Positions 1 through 10,194 of a stretch of DNA of 23,370 bases are shown here, one piece after another (position 1 is the first letter of the stretch; the number at the start of each line of letters is the position of its first letter). The position numbers were made by a program, and so were the translations under genes. This DNA is from Phallusia fumigata. Taxonomy: Eukaryota > Chordata > Ascidiacea > Phlebobranchia > Ascidiidae. The DNA lies in NCBI GenBank assembly GCA_008931825.1, contig QXVZ01031074.1:1-23370 (forward strand). The letters are read 5' to 3'. The notes beneath the pieces were generated by a model. That model saw nothing but the letters and a program-made list of their open reading frames with translations, was not told where the DNA came from and made no database searches.

Positions 1-590
1 AATACGGTTGAGTGATTCCACGATGTTACACTAGGTGATATTTGTTTTACTGTGTAGATTAGAACCTGGAGTTGGTTTAGCTGCGCATAAAACAGTTGGC
101 AGGGTCCATTGTTTGTTTTATGTGTGATTATAGCTGTTGTGCTATTGTTTTCGTTTTTTTGTAGGCTACAGGAAAACCAGGATTAACTTAAATTAGATGG
201 AGCTTGGAACTGGTGCCCGCGTTTTTCGCATTGTCTTGTGTGGCGATTTGTGCGGGCAGGGGGTGTGCGAAAGACCGTGTTACGGGTTTTGTGTCAGGAT
301 GAATGCCCGCATTTGCATCTGTGCGTATGTGTGCCCTATTTTGATCCTTTAATCCTGACAATGTATTGTGTTTCGCCAGCGCAAGCAACAGGCATATGCA
401 GTTTGTGTAAGTGCGATTTGAGATACGTTTCCATTAACACAAGGCATCCTAAAAGCCGGAGGTTGTTATATCAGCCACATGCTTTGTTGTTTAAAGCCTA
501 GTTAATGATTAGTAAGCAGGACATAGAAACCAACCCATTTACAAGGCCTATGTAGAAAATTTAAGCATAGGAACAGATGTGGCGCTTTAC
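1..590. other. Left edge, no recognised exon
   Basis: This stretch lies 3' of the last gene B exon that I can place (591-686, minus strand), so it is probably gene B intron or 3' flank. I looked for a counterpart of gene A exon 11, the next exon expected, and did not find one. The open frames on either strand here (for example minus 188-388 and plus 238-501) show no family resemblance and no good flanking splice sites. The rest of gene B, if it exists, must lie beyond the window. Confidence 0.5.
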
Positions 591-686
591 CGTTAAATTG
601 TCATCAAAATTTTTGGCGCTTGTTTCGCTGTACTCTGTACAACCTCTTAACGTAATCAAATCGCTGTACAACCTCTTAACGTCGGC
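591..686 (-). CDS. Gene B exon 10 with 29-bp tandem duplication
   Basis: Acceptor TTTTTCAG and donor GTAAAG match those of gene A exon 10 (16708-16776). The exon is 96 nt against 69 nt in gene A; both are multiples of three. It begins ADVKRLYSDL, parallel to AGVKELYSKL in gene A. A 19-bp block then recurs 29 bp downstream in a different frame, so the residues after the repeat have no likeness to gene A. Without the duplication the frame reaches TGA within the exon, so the duplication, or a compensating change with it, is what keeps the exon open. Confidence 0.65.
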
Positions 687-3374
687 CTGAAAAACAAATC
701 GAAAAATTGTTGGACAAATTGCTAGCACATGTAAGACACCAAAAAGGTTTGAGAGACAAAGTTTTCCTAAACGCAAATGCCTGACCGCACATTCACACCC
801 TCGGTCTCCAAATAACAACAAAAAATGCCAACAATAAAGTATTAGTAAAAATACCCATAAATTATTTACCTTTAAATAATCGTTATAACTTTGAAAGATG
901 AAATCACGTTTTTCCAGGGAAGATCGTAGGTTTTTCTCATAGTCGTTGATGTCGTCTGGCTCTCCAATTTTTTTTGCCTCCTTAAAAACCTCCATTGCAT
1001 CTTCAACTACCGCAAGATGAACTTTTTTTAATTCTTCCAAGTTTGCGGCTTTTCCACTTTTTTCTGTACAACTTTTTGCGTTAGTCTTCGCACACATAAG
1101 TTCTGCTATTTTCTAACTTACCTCAATCAATCGAAAAAACGCCTTTTCACATTGAATCGTTATTCTTTGCAAGTTAGCTGATGTATATACCTAAAAGATT
1201 TGGTTTTTAAAACAAATTTGGTTTCTTTTTCAACCCTATCAGCTCGCGGACAATAGTTGGTGTCCCGCAAACCTGGTACACTTTTATGTCGGAGAAAAAC
1301 AACGTTTGTGTACGGAATACGTTTTTAAGCACGTCGTGGTGAACTGTACATACCAATACCATGCACTATTGGTTAAAAAATCTTCACATGTCCTAAAAAG
1401 GTTGTAATACCTGATACATCACGTCGGCACCAAATCCCTTCAGTTCAATAATCTTTGAGATGCTGCATGCCAAGTTGGCAACATCAGTTCCCGTTAAAGG
1501 ATGGCCATCGATTTGTTTTATAATTGGGGTGCGAAAAATCTCCCGAAAAATTTCATCACAAATATTTAGAAAGACATCTCGAATATCTGTCATGAGAGAA
1601 AATTGAACGACGAAAATGGTTTTGAGTAGACAAGTTTCCTTACCGCCAAGTTTAGCTGGTGGGTCTTTAGCTGTGCGCTCGGTAAAGTCATTTCCTGGAT
1701 GTGGTACAAGCGCACATTCTGTTGTTTCAAATGCATTTTTGATGTTGACACACAGAGCTCTTTCGATTTTTTTTCATTTTCCCTAAATTTTTCGTCCAGA
1801 TATATTTTTCCTCCTGTGTGGCCGTACTCGTATGACCTATCCTCCCAATTCCTCATTAGAAACAGCAACGACTGAAAATTATTGATTGTAAACTTAATCT
1901 ACGAGTAAAATTGTTGGAAAACAGGTTGTACAATTACCTGGTAAGATCCCATGATATCGTTTGTACGAAGTTTGTCGTAAAACCGAGAGAAATCCTAAAA
2001 TTTTAGTTAGTTAACTAGATGTGGTCTCGGCATTTAGAAGTCAGTTGCTACTTAATCATTGTTACCTTTAAATTTTCCAGATGATTAGAATTAATAATCT
2101 TGTCTAAGTTGTAAATTTGAAGGGAACTCAGATAGGTGCTTAAGGTGAAAAGTAGTCGATCGATCTCTTTTTTACTGTCTTCAGCAAACAAACCTTGGGT
2201 ATCCATTAGGAAGACTGCCACCTGCAAATTGTGTGTACAAAATTTATAAACATACGATTTGGAAAAATGCTTAAAAAGTCTTGAGTAAAAACAAATTGAA
2301 ATCATGTTGCACTGTGCCATTACAATCCAATTGTTGAAAAGGACAGCTTTTAAAAACGTAACAATTTGCTTGCCAAAAGTGTAGAACCTGTAAAACAACG
2401 AATATTTACCTTCAATAAAGGGAAAGAAACATGTTTGTTAGTCATTAAAACACCTCCACAAAGGAGAACAAAATCTAAACTTTACTAGTCTTTTGAATAT
2501 GCTGTAAATCAATCTGCAACCGGTATTTTCCACTTTTCGTTAATAATGTTTTGGTTATAAAAGCATACTGTTCCGTGATCAGTAGTTTCAAGCCAGTATG
2601 GTTTGCTCCAAATATAGATTCCCTGAGTATGACTCTTTCCTAATCCTTCTTTCCACTCAAAACCTTGGTTTAGTTGCGCGTCTTTGTCTGCCTTCCATTT
2701 ATCTTCCTGAAATACAATTTTGATTCGCATGTGGAAGAGGTAAAGAATAAGAATTCCGTTTGTCCAATTCACAGTTTTCAGAGTCATATAATTTTGTTTC
2801 AAACGACCCTGTTACCGTAATTGAGTTACCTCTGGGTGTTGTTACTTAATTGACTTTTAAAAAGGGGCAAAAATTTAAGGCAAAACACAAAACCAAACCG
2901 TATTTTTTTCTTTGTGCTTCATATATCGCAACATGAGCGTCATAAAAAGGGACTTTCCCATTCGTAGTGGACCAGAAATGGAATAAATGCAGATTGGCGA
3001 ATTTCTCACTTTTTCATTTCCAAAGAGTTGTTGAATAGCTGTGGTATCAAGGGTTACTGTGCCATTTTCGTTGGTCTGTGTAATCTGAATAGCTGCGTGA
3101 ATGTTATTAGTTGTAATGAACTTGTGTCAATAGTTTTCGTATCACAATTGTTTGCTGAAAAGCTTTTAACGAAACTATTTTGGGGGTTTTCAACCAACGT
3201 TTATCAACTCAAAAATTGGCCGATAGACAATTTATTGTTTTTTAATATTTATCGGAATTCACCTTTTATTGCAGACTCCAAAGGTTTATTGCTGCCCCAA
3301 CCTTAATCTAGCCCTGATATTACTATTTTAAGACATAACTTACCACGATCTGGTGATTGCAAGTAATCGGCCAT
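591..3374 (-). CDS. Atlastin/GBP-like large GTPase, gene B (3'-partial, probably damaged)
   Basis: Paralogue of gene A with the same exon plan. Exons on the minus strand: 3344-3374 (start ATG at 3374), 2899-3092, 2569-2706, 2066-2221, 1938-1994, 1644-1871, 1411-1586, 1122-1190, about 870-1085, 591-686; the rest runs off the left edge. Exons 2, 4, 7 and 8 match gene A in length exactly (194, 156, 176, 69 nt). Visible motifs: P-loop GPLRMGKS (residues 51-58), switch I stretch HTQGIYIW, G3 motif DTQG (128-131), and RN at 199-200 where the family has RD. Odd points: exon 6 (228 nt) changes frame just after an A8 run, so the joined frame fails by one base deleted or two inserted. The exon 8-9 intron would be only 36 nt if the frame is to hold. 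Exon 10 carries a 29-bp tandem duplication. It may be a young pseudogene, or the exon 6 shift may be a sequence error. Family: certain for exons 1-7. Function as a working GTPase: doubtful. Confidence 0.8.
1644..1871 (-). CDS. Gene B exon 6 with internal frameshift
   Basis: The exon opens in phase 0 with SLLFLMRNWED, matching gene A exon 6 (SLLFALRNYQG) and atlastin's QSLIFLVRDW. From about 1757 on, homology moves to another frame, which reads IKNAFETTECALVPHPGN and ends in phase 1 before GTAAGG, as in gene A. The length is 228 nt; 229 (one more A in the A8 run) or 226 (two bases fewer) would restore the phase. The original frame stays open to the exon end, so the shift causes no immediate stop codon but replaces the conserved second half of the exon. 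Confidence 0.75.
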
Positions 3375-3502
3375 CCTCTTATTCCTCTGCAACAGACTGT
3401 TGATTGGCGTTGGCAGGTTTTCAATTTACTATTTTTTCAATCGCAAATTTTTTTAAAACTTTGTCAAAACGAAAGCAACAACTTTCACTTTATTCGATCG
3501 CA

Positions 3503-3596
3503 ATTGGTTCACAAATAAACACAGTGAATATCAGTGCGAGAATTGTCTGTAAAAGGGGAACCAACTTTAGCAGTTATCGAAACATTGCTCACAGGA
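3503..3596 (+). repeat. Diverged dispersed repeat, copy 1 of a pair
   Basis: About 94 bp that align by eye to 4729-4823 in the same orientation. Both open with ATTGGTTCACAAA-like sequence, share the blocks CTGTAAAAG and AACTTTAGCAG, and end near AGGAT. The copies differ by many substitutions and small gaps. No termini or target duplication were found, so the family is unknown. Confidence 0.55.
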
Positions 3597-4165
3597 TCTG
3601 CCACAAACCCGTCTGGAAAGCTATACAAGGGTGCTTCATGCTGGCATGCCAACGTTTGAAGCGTTTGCACGTCTCGAAAAGTTTCGAAATTGGACTTTGG
3701 TAACTACGTTGGTGAAGTGAAAAGTCAGTTGTTTGAATCTCGTTAAATAGAAAAAAATTCAATTGCATTTTTGCAATGGAACGTTACGAACAACAATTTG
3801 ATATCATCTAATCTAAATTGTAGTGTTCCACAACGAAAGTAGGCATTTATTAATAAACCCAATGTAAAAATATTGAATCTACTGAACTACCATTAGCGAA
3901 AAAAACCGACATTAGGTTTTACGTTAGGTACATTAGGTTTACGAGCTAAGGGTCACGTGATGTATGTGGTGACTGCAGCAGCGCAGGCAAAATCCAAGTA
4001 ACTCGGTCTATCTCAGATCAACTTTACGACTTGCTACTTTGACAATCGTTGCGTTTCAAACAAAAGTTAGTTACATACGTTTCTTATCCACAAATCTCGG
4101 TAATGAACTGTTTCTGACAACATGAAGTTTCCCTATTTATGCGCCAAAGTTACTCAAGGTAAGCT

Positions 4166-4210
4166 GTCAAAAATTTGAATAATATGTTTTGTCAAAAATT
4201 TGAATAATAT
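4166..4210 (+). repeat. Short tandem duplication (20-bp unit, period 25)
   Basis: A 20-bp unit starting GTCAAAAATT occurs at 4166-4185 and again, unchanged, at 4191-4210, separated by 5 bp. This looks like a local replication-slippage duplication. Confidence 0.8.
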
Positions 4211-4728
4211 CTTGCAACACTGGTAAAAACCGGTACACATGCAAACTATAAAAATATCCCGATTTAACTGCAATCAATACATCAACTACTTACGAAAAAA
4301 TCTGTAGCATGTTAAGCGCATGTTATGTTTTTTTTTGCGTAACGGCGTTTACGAACTCACTTAGATTGTTTACATCCGAAAGTACAAAAAACTCTGATTA
4401 AATTAAAAAACAACTTACCTAAATACACAAGAGATAATAAAATAATTAAATGAAAATAAAATCGCACGTCAAGGAAGTACCGCACAATATTATTTTGGCT
4501 TTTCACAAATATCCCTAAACTAACATCTAGTTTTCTATTAATAGAAACATTCTTTAAAACATTTAAAGTTTTAAATGCGAAAGTGTGGTTGACAAGAACA
4601 CATACATACATTTTAATAATCAATCGCACTTCACTGTTAGATCAGACAATCATTTTCAATTGAATGGTATAATGTCCTGATATGCTGTTTCTTAAAAACA
4701 TAGCCAAAAGAAATAAACTTAACTCAAC

Positions 4729-4823
4729 ATTGGTTCACAAACACAAGTACTGAAAATCAGTACAAGAATTGCCTGTAAAAGAGGAATTAACTTTAGCAGG
4801 TTTCAGACCGTTGCTAGCAGGAT
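4729..4823 (+). repeat. Diverged dispersed repeat, copy 2 of a pair
   Basis: Second copy of the roughly 95-bp repeat at 3503-3596, same orientation and shared internal blocks. It may be the tail of an older transposable element; nothing in it is coding. Confidence 0.55.
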
Positions 4824-5702
4824 GCGCTCAGTCAGGCGAAACAGCAGTTCCAAAACATTTCCGCGAGTGTTTTATTAAAATAACGAAAACAAACGAGTTA
4901 AGTTATGCACTTTTTCTGCTCAGCAAAATAAACTCATAACAAACCGAAAAAAACATTCCCCTGATTGGATTAGTATCCGAATTTTACGCATCGGTAGTTT
5001 TGTGTTTTGGTGAAAAGTTTAAACAAAAATGCGGGCGTGACCTTGATCAAGAATTTTTGAACAAAATCTGAAGTAATTGCCATGGAGGGCATCTTATGAT
5101 TTTTAAGTGGCTTAACATTCTCACAAGGTAACAAGCAATCAAATTAAAACTTGTCTAAATTTTTGATTAAATCTTGTCAGCACATCATTTGACGTAGTCT
5201 CAATTACATTTTAACTGTAAGACACTTTGTGGGCACTGCCTTACATTTTTGTTTAAAAATTTGGTGCAATGGATTTCATCAGGGCAAATTTTTATGGAAA
5301 AGGGCGCCCAATTCAAGGTCAACAATTTATTTAATTTTATGTGACTGCATGTTGTAAATAAAAAAAATATACATAGAATCTATAACTTGCATGTTTTAGA
5401 TGATGTTACAATGCTTTTGGTTCAACATCTTATACAGTACTTCACAAAATCTTTTTTTCATCAAATTTTCTTATGGTGTAGGAAAGCGGCCACAATATAG
5501 ACTTTATTTCGCCAACAGCCAAAGTAAGTCAAGGTTATATTTTATTGATTACATATCATAAAGAAATGGGTTTTATCTGTTAATTTTTCCCTTTTGTGCT
5601 TAAATGTGTAATGAAAATTGACATGTTAATGTTTTGACATGCTTATTATCCAGTCAATAAGTTTTGGTTACTGCACGACCCCCCAATACATTTTCTTTAA
5701 TA

Positions 5703-5971
5703 CAGTGCTTCCCAACCGGTGAAACCTCTTTGTGGAGGGCCACGAAGGATTTGCTGTCATACAGATAATCAGTTGTAAAGCCCACAATTCATGTGAATCG
5801 ATTGAGTTTAACTAAGTAATTTGGAATTTAAGTCAATTTTGTACAGCTTCAGATGTAATCAACTGTTATCTTGTTTAGTTTTGTTTTAGTTATTTGCAAT
5901 ATCTTGTAGTGGTCCGCCAAATGAAATGGTCTTTAAAAGTGGGCACGAGCTGAAAAGGTTGGGAACCACTG
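5703..5971. mobile_element. hAT-type MITE, 269 bp, perfect 8-bp TSD
   Basis: The termini are 15-bp inverted repeats: CAGTGCTTCCCAACC on the left and the reverse complement of GGTTGGGAACCACTG on the right, with one mismatch. Perfect 8-bp direct repeats CTTTAATA flank the element (5695-5702 and 5972-5979). The 8-bp duplication and CAGTG...CACTG ends are typical of hAT transposons. There is no transposase reading frame, so it is a non-autonomous element that would have needed a transposase supplied elsewhere. Confidence 0.9.
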
Positions 5972-6135
5972 CTTTAATATACATGTGCACGTCTACAAAC
6001 AGCTGGACAGCCACAGGTTGTGCACCCCTTGTGGGATATTCATTTTTCGACTTGTATGAGGTAAATAGTAAAATCACAAATTTTTTTTCGAAAATGTAAT
6101 ACCAGGTTATAGGAGGATAAATAATAACCCTAATC

Positions 6136-6972
6136 CATAGGCGCCGACTTTTGAATTTTTTCGGGTATGCCAAATTATATGACGTCACAAAATGACGTCA
6201 TGAAATACCAAATATCTTTCTTGGAGCTTAATAGGGTGAGACTATGTTAAGGCTTGCAGTTTAAGCACTTCTCGCAACGCAAATTTACCGCCTAAAACTT
6301 TAGTTACTGTTGCAAACGAACGCATATTCCTGCGTGATAAGGCCGCATTGAATAACAAACAAATTGTCCTGCGGTCCGTTGCACAACAACACCGTAATGC
6401 TCCATTGAACTTCTGTTGCCATAACTCACAAAAACGAATGTTTAAATTCCAAAACTGCATGTAACAAGTGCGTGAAAGTTTTCAATGATTTTTTGTTAAG
6501 ATTTAACGTTTATACCTGCACAGGTATTAGGAGATTACTGACATTAGATAATTTTCTACTTGTATTTTCTGTCCCGCAACCCAGCAAGCACCTGCTGTTG
6601 GGAAAGGCAACGAGTTGTGTCGGGGAACGAATATAAACATGTTTGTTACGGACGACAACGCTCCGCTGTAAATGTAACATTTCTTTCCCGCCATAGCAGC
6701 TATTGCATCACAGGCTCACTATGACGTCACTATTACTCCCATTTTTTCCCTCGTGTTTTGTGGTTTCTCATGCGAACAATTACCTGGTTGTGAGACAATA
6801 CCCGCGTTTGAGCTCAATAGCGTTTGTTACGAATGGTTTAAAGTTCAAAAGAATTTCCTGTCAGTAAATAACGCATGACGAGCATCGGTCAAATTCTCGG
6901 GTATGCGGCATACCCGAGATTTTCGCCCGGGTATGCCAGGCATACCCGGCATACCCGTGTTCGGCGCCTATG
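6136..6972. mobile_element. hAT-like non-autonomous element, 837 bp, perfect 8-bp TSD
   Basis: The ends are perfect 12-bp inverted repeats, CATAGGCGCCGA at the left and its complement at the right. Perfect 8-bp direct repeats CCCTAATC flank it (6128-6135 and 6973-6980). The word GGGTATGCC or its complement occurs once near the left end and repeatedly near the right end, where it forms two perfect 23-nt hairpins; these may be transposase-binding sites. No transposase is visible: the ORFs inside (minus 6242-6460, plus 6875-7090) are short and unlike known ones. The 8-bp duplication suggests the hAT superfamily, but the terminal sequence is not the usual CAG form, so the assignment is tentative. 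Confidence 0.88.
6896..6949. repeat. Two perfect hairpins in the element's right subterminus
   Basis: Positions 6896-6918 hold CTCGGGTATGC, one base, and its exact complement. Positions 6927-6949 hold CCGGGTATGCC, one base, and its exact complement. A further GGCATACCCG half-site follows towards the right end, and TCGGGTATGCC occurs near the left end. Confidence 0.9.
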
Positions 6973-7145
6973 CCCTAATCTTATTGAGCCAAGTGACTTG
7001 AAATTCAATCATATACACTTTAATGGGAAGTTTTCAAATCTTGCTAAAATACCTATTTCCAACACAACATACAAGATTTTAAGTTTGTAAAAATGATTTT
7101 TATTGAACTGTGATTGTTTTGTTGTTAGCTTTTTGTGCCTTTAAC

Positions 7146-7562
7146 CAGGGGTTTTCAACTTTTTGGTACCATGATCCACAAAAGCGATTCTATTTAATCA
7201 GCAACCCCTTTAAATCCATATTGGAGAAATGATTCAATATAACATCGCTTTTTAGCAGACATAAAGTCGCAGACGTGAACAGAAGTAAAGAAGTTTCAAT
7301 GGCTTTGCATTTTCCTTACTAACTGGCCACATCAAATTTGATCAAATTGATTAAGGCGCTATAAAGGCATTTGCACAAAAGGGTAAAGACATCTCTCCAA
7401 ATGGATTTTTTAATTGATTTTGTTAAAAAGTGTCTGCAATTGCTTTTATTCAGTGTAATAGTTTTCAAAACTGTTTTTGCAAAAATGTACCTGGTGCTTG
7501 TGACCCTACAAAAAGTGCTAGTCACCCCATGGGGGTTGCGACCCACTGGTTGAAAACCCCTG
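7146..7562. mobile_element. hAT-type MITE, 417 bp
   Basis: The ends are perfect 14-bp inverted repeats: CAGGGGTTTTCAAC on the left and its complement on the right. Flanking 8-mers are CCTTTAAC (7138-7145) and CTTTAAAC (7563-7570), matching at six of eight positions, consistent with an aged 8-bp target duplication. Open frames inside (plus 7371-7553, minus 7319-7546) have no transposase features. Confidence 0.8.
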
Positions 7563-7570
7563 CTTTAAAC

Positions 7571-8039
7571 TATACAAATGCAAAGTCTTAAAAAAAACTT
7601 GCATTTGTAAATTTATCGGTCTCTTCTTTCGATCATCCAAAGTTATCTGTACTGCTCAAAACATAGCGTTTCATATTTTTGTAGAAATTGACATCTGCTA
7701 AAACAACCACAGCTTGGGCCGTGTTAAAAAAACTGATAGATCTATTTGCCCCAAACAAAGTTACAATAGAAATAAATAAAACTGACCAATTACAGGCAAC
7801 AGGCAGTAACAACGAATGAAAAAGCAAGGTAATCTTTACTTCTACATTCACACAAATGTGTACCTTTGCCCACTTGTAGACCCGACGTCATACTACTGTG
7901 ACGGAGCGGTTGCAGGATCGCAGGACAAAATTATTTGCGTCCAAACCCCTAAAACTGATAAATTGGAAAGAAACTTAAGCGACTGCAGCTTACAAATTTT
8001 CCTAATACCCAGACTGACTTTTTAATCCAGAATTTTGTG
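7571..8039. other. Intergenic, nothing recognised
   Basis: AT-rich sequence between the third MITE and the first dispersed-repeat copy. The overlapping ORFs on both strands (minus 7633-7851, plus 7816-8025) are short, lack splice context and resemble nothing known. Confidence 0.4.
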
Positions 8040-8560
8040 ATATTTTAGTCGCAGAACTAATACCTTTACAAGTACAACCGTCGAAAAACAAAAAAACTAA
8101 ATCGACCAACGGGCCTGTAGGTCATCACTATGTACCTTTGCGCGAGTGACTTTAGCGCAATCCGGTAAAACCTGATTTAGAATCAATAGCTTTTCTTTTA
8201 AAGTCGATCTCAAACACGCAGAGAGAAAAACGCAAAGTATTTGCATTGTTATCTTTTAACCCTTCACTTCCAAACTTGAATACAAATTAGGCGTTTAGAC
8301 GTTCGTAAATGTCGACCAATATGACGCGAACCTGCGAGTCAGCATTATTTTATTACACCTATGTTCACCGAAAAGGTTAAGAAAGTTTATTTCCTTTTAC
8401 CCCTTCAATACCCCACTTTTCCGTCTACAATTTTGCATGAAAATTAAAGATGCTTGAACTTGCGTGCGTGCTGTTGTGTCAGCGATATTTTTCGTTTAGA
8501 TCATCTTTGGTTGATATTCAAGTACTTTAATGCACAATTTTGAATTGTCATTTATCGGTA
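8040..8560 (+). repeat. Dispersed repeat family, copy 1 (right half only)
   Basis: Contains the family's right half: ATCGACCAACGGGCC at about 8100, then blocks near GCGCGAGTGAC, CTTTTAACCCTT and AACTTGAATACAAATTAGGC, and a degraded tail around ATCATCTTTGG. It matches 9667-10160 and 10500-11030 in order and orientation. It is non-coding, and its ends are approximate. Confidence 0.75.
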
Positions 8561-9229
8561 GCAAAGTGTATGTTCCCCGCAGCTCTAAACTCTGTCCCAA
8601 TTGCAGTTTAATGGGATTGTTTTTGTTCTTTACACAACCAAACTTACTCTTTGAAAAAGTTATTGAAATTATCATTTTTTGAAATAGATGTCCCAGCCAT
8701 TACTGCCAAAAATCATGTTCATTTTGCATTTACAAAAGGTCATCACGTTTCCCTTGCTACACCGAGGTCAGAACTGGCTTCGAGTATGTTTTTTGATAAA
8801 AATAGCACTTTTTTTCCCAAATTATTGTTTATAACTCTAATGCATATTCTATATTCAACATCGCAACACCTGCACAAATATTTTCTTTTTTTGTGAAAAA
8901 TATCTTGGCAACAAAAATGTTGGTGTTGTTTATTTTAGGACTTTGAAATAATTTATCTTAGTCCTTGCTCTATGATGTAACATTATCTCTGACGTGTTCA
9001 AAATATAGTTATTCTACCTTACACGTTTTGCAGGCTTAAGGCATCGAACTGCTCGTTATATTTGCTGGAAAATAGATATTGTTTTGAAATGTGCCAAACC
9101 AGTTGGTGAGTGTTGTTAAAAGTGAAGCTAATTGTATTTGTGTTTATTAGATTCATTTTGTTTATTATGGAAAACTGCTTTGCTATAATACTAAACCCTG
9201 TGTGTTTTTTGAGAAATGCCAAAGAGTAA
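8561..9229. other. Intergenic, nothing recognised
   Basis: AT-rich sequence between repeat copies. The plus ORF 8651-8896 and minus ORF 9019-9357 have no recognisable motif and no paired splice sites. Confidence 0.4.
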
Positions 9230-10165
9230 ACTGAGGACGCACCCAGGTCACGACGAATTGAAGAATTCCATATTACTGTTGTGCTCCACCCAACCTTTGC
9301 TCTGTTATGTCGGCATACAATTCCCAGAACAGCCAGGATTTCAACCTTCATCAGCAATTTTATTAAAACCGTTGGTGTGTCTCACACTAATTAATCATCG
9401 CGAGCAAACTCACATTATCAGGGGCAGAAACTTTGCGGGAGATCAAAAAGTCAAATATTTGTCTGGACAAGTTGCAAAGCGGTTTGTCAGTGAGGCAATA
9501 AATCATGTGATCTCTCGCTTACCGTGCTTGGATTGTGCATTTTAAACTGATTTTTTGAATAAATGTTTGGTAATAAAAATTGTAAATTATCGGTTGGTCT
9601 CTGGCAATTATTTTTTTAGTGAATTGAGGTTAAAATCTTTGCAACTACAAGTTGACAAAAAACGAAAAACCTGGATCGACCAACGGGCCAACATTTTATG
9701 TCATGTCTAGCTGCTTTTGCGCATGTGACCTATAAGCAGTCCGGCAATGGCAGTGATGTTTAATCTTGCCTTGTCGAAAATAAATTGGTTTAAAAATATT
9801 AGTTTTCATTTTAAAGTCCATCTCAAACAAAAAGGTCAAACACAGAATGTTCGCAGTGTTACCTTTTAACCCTTGCCGCACGTGAAAACTTGAATACAAA
9901 TTAGGCACTTTTACTCGTAAGTGTTGGCCAATAAGCTGACATGACGCGATCTTGTGAGTCAGCAACATTTCTATTACACGTACGTTGATCGAAAAAGTTA
10001 AAAAATATTTGTTACCTTCAATACCACCCTCTTCCGTCAAAACTTAATGTAAATTAGGTGCTTGGTAAGTGTTATATGACGCGATCTTGTGATATCTTTC
10101 GGTTTAAATCATCTTTGGCTGGATGTTTGATTTACTAATGTTCGGTTAAACATCAGAATACAAAA
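9230..10165 (+). repeat. Dispersed repeat family, copy 2 (fullest copy)
   Basis: Left half at about 9250-9600 (contains TTTGCTCTGTTATGTCGGCA and GAAACTTTGCGGGAG) followed by the right half at about 9667-10160 (ATCGACCAACGGGCC, TCCGGCAATGGCAGT, TGACGCGATCTTGTGA, CTTTGGCTGGATGTTTGA). At roughly 0.9 kb it is the most complete copy and defines the left-to-right order. I see no terminal inverted repeats, long ORF or poly(A) tail, so the element class is unknown. Confidence 0.8.
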
Positions 10166-10194
10166 CTCAGAATTAATAATATTGATTAAATCAG

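Larger units (their letters stand above)
3375..5694. other. Intergenic DNA upstream of gene B
   Basis: No gene is recognised. This includes the presumed promoter of gene B just above 3374, where I see no clear TATA box. It contains the diverged repeat pair 3503-3596 / 4729-4823 and the short tandem duplication 4166-4210, annotated separately. The remainder is AT-rich with scattered stop codons in all frames; ORFs such as plus 3028-3306 overlap gene B exon 2 and are shadows. Confidence 0.5.

Noticed and set aside
1590-1868. Minus frame of exon 6 read straight through as a separate protein
   Set aside because: Its second half is out of the conserved frame, and past 1644 it is intron; it is not an independent gene.
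9216-9545. Plus-strand 109-codon ORF
   Set aside because: It lies across the dispersed repeat; the matching copies at 11332 and 20450 do not keep the frame open, so it is not coding.
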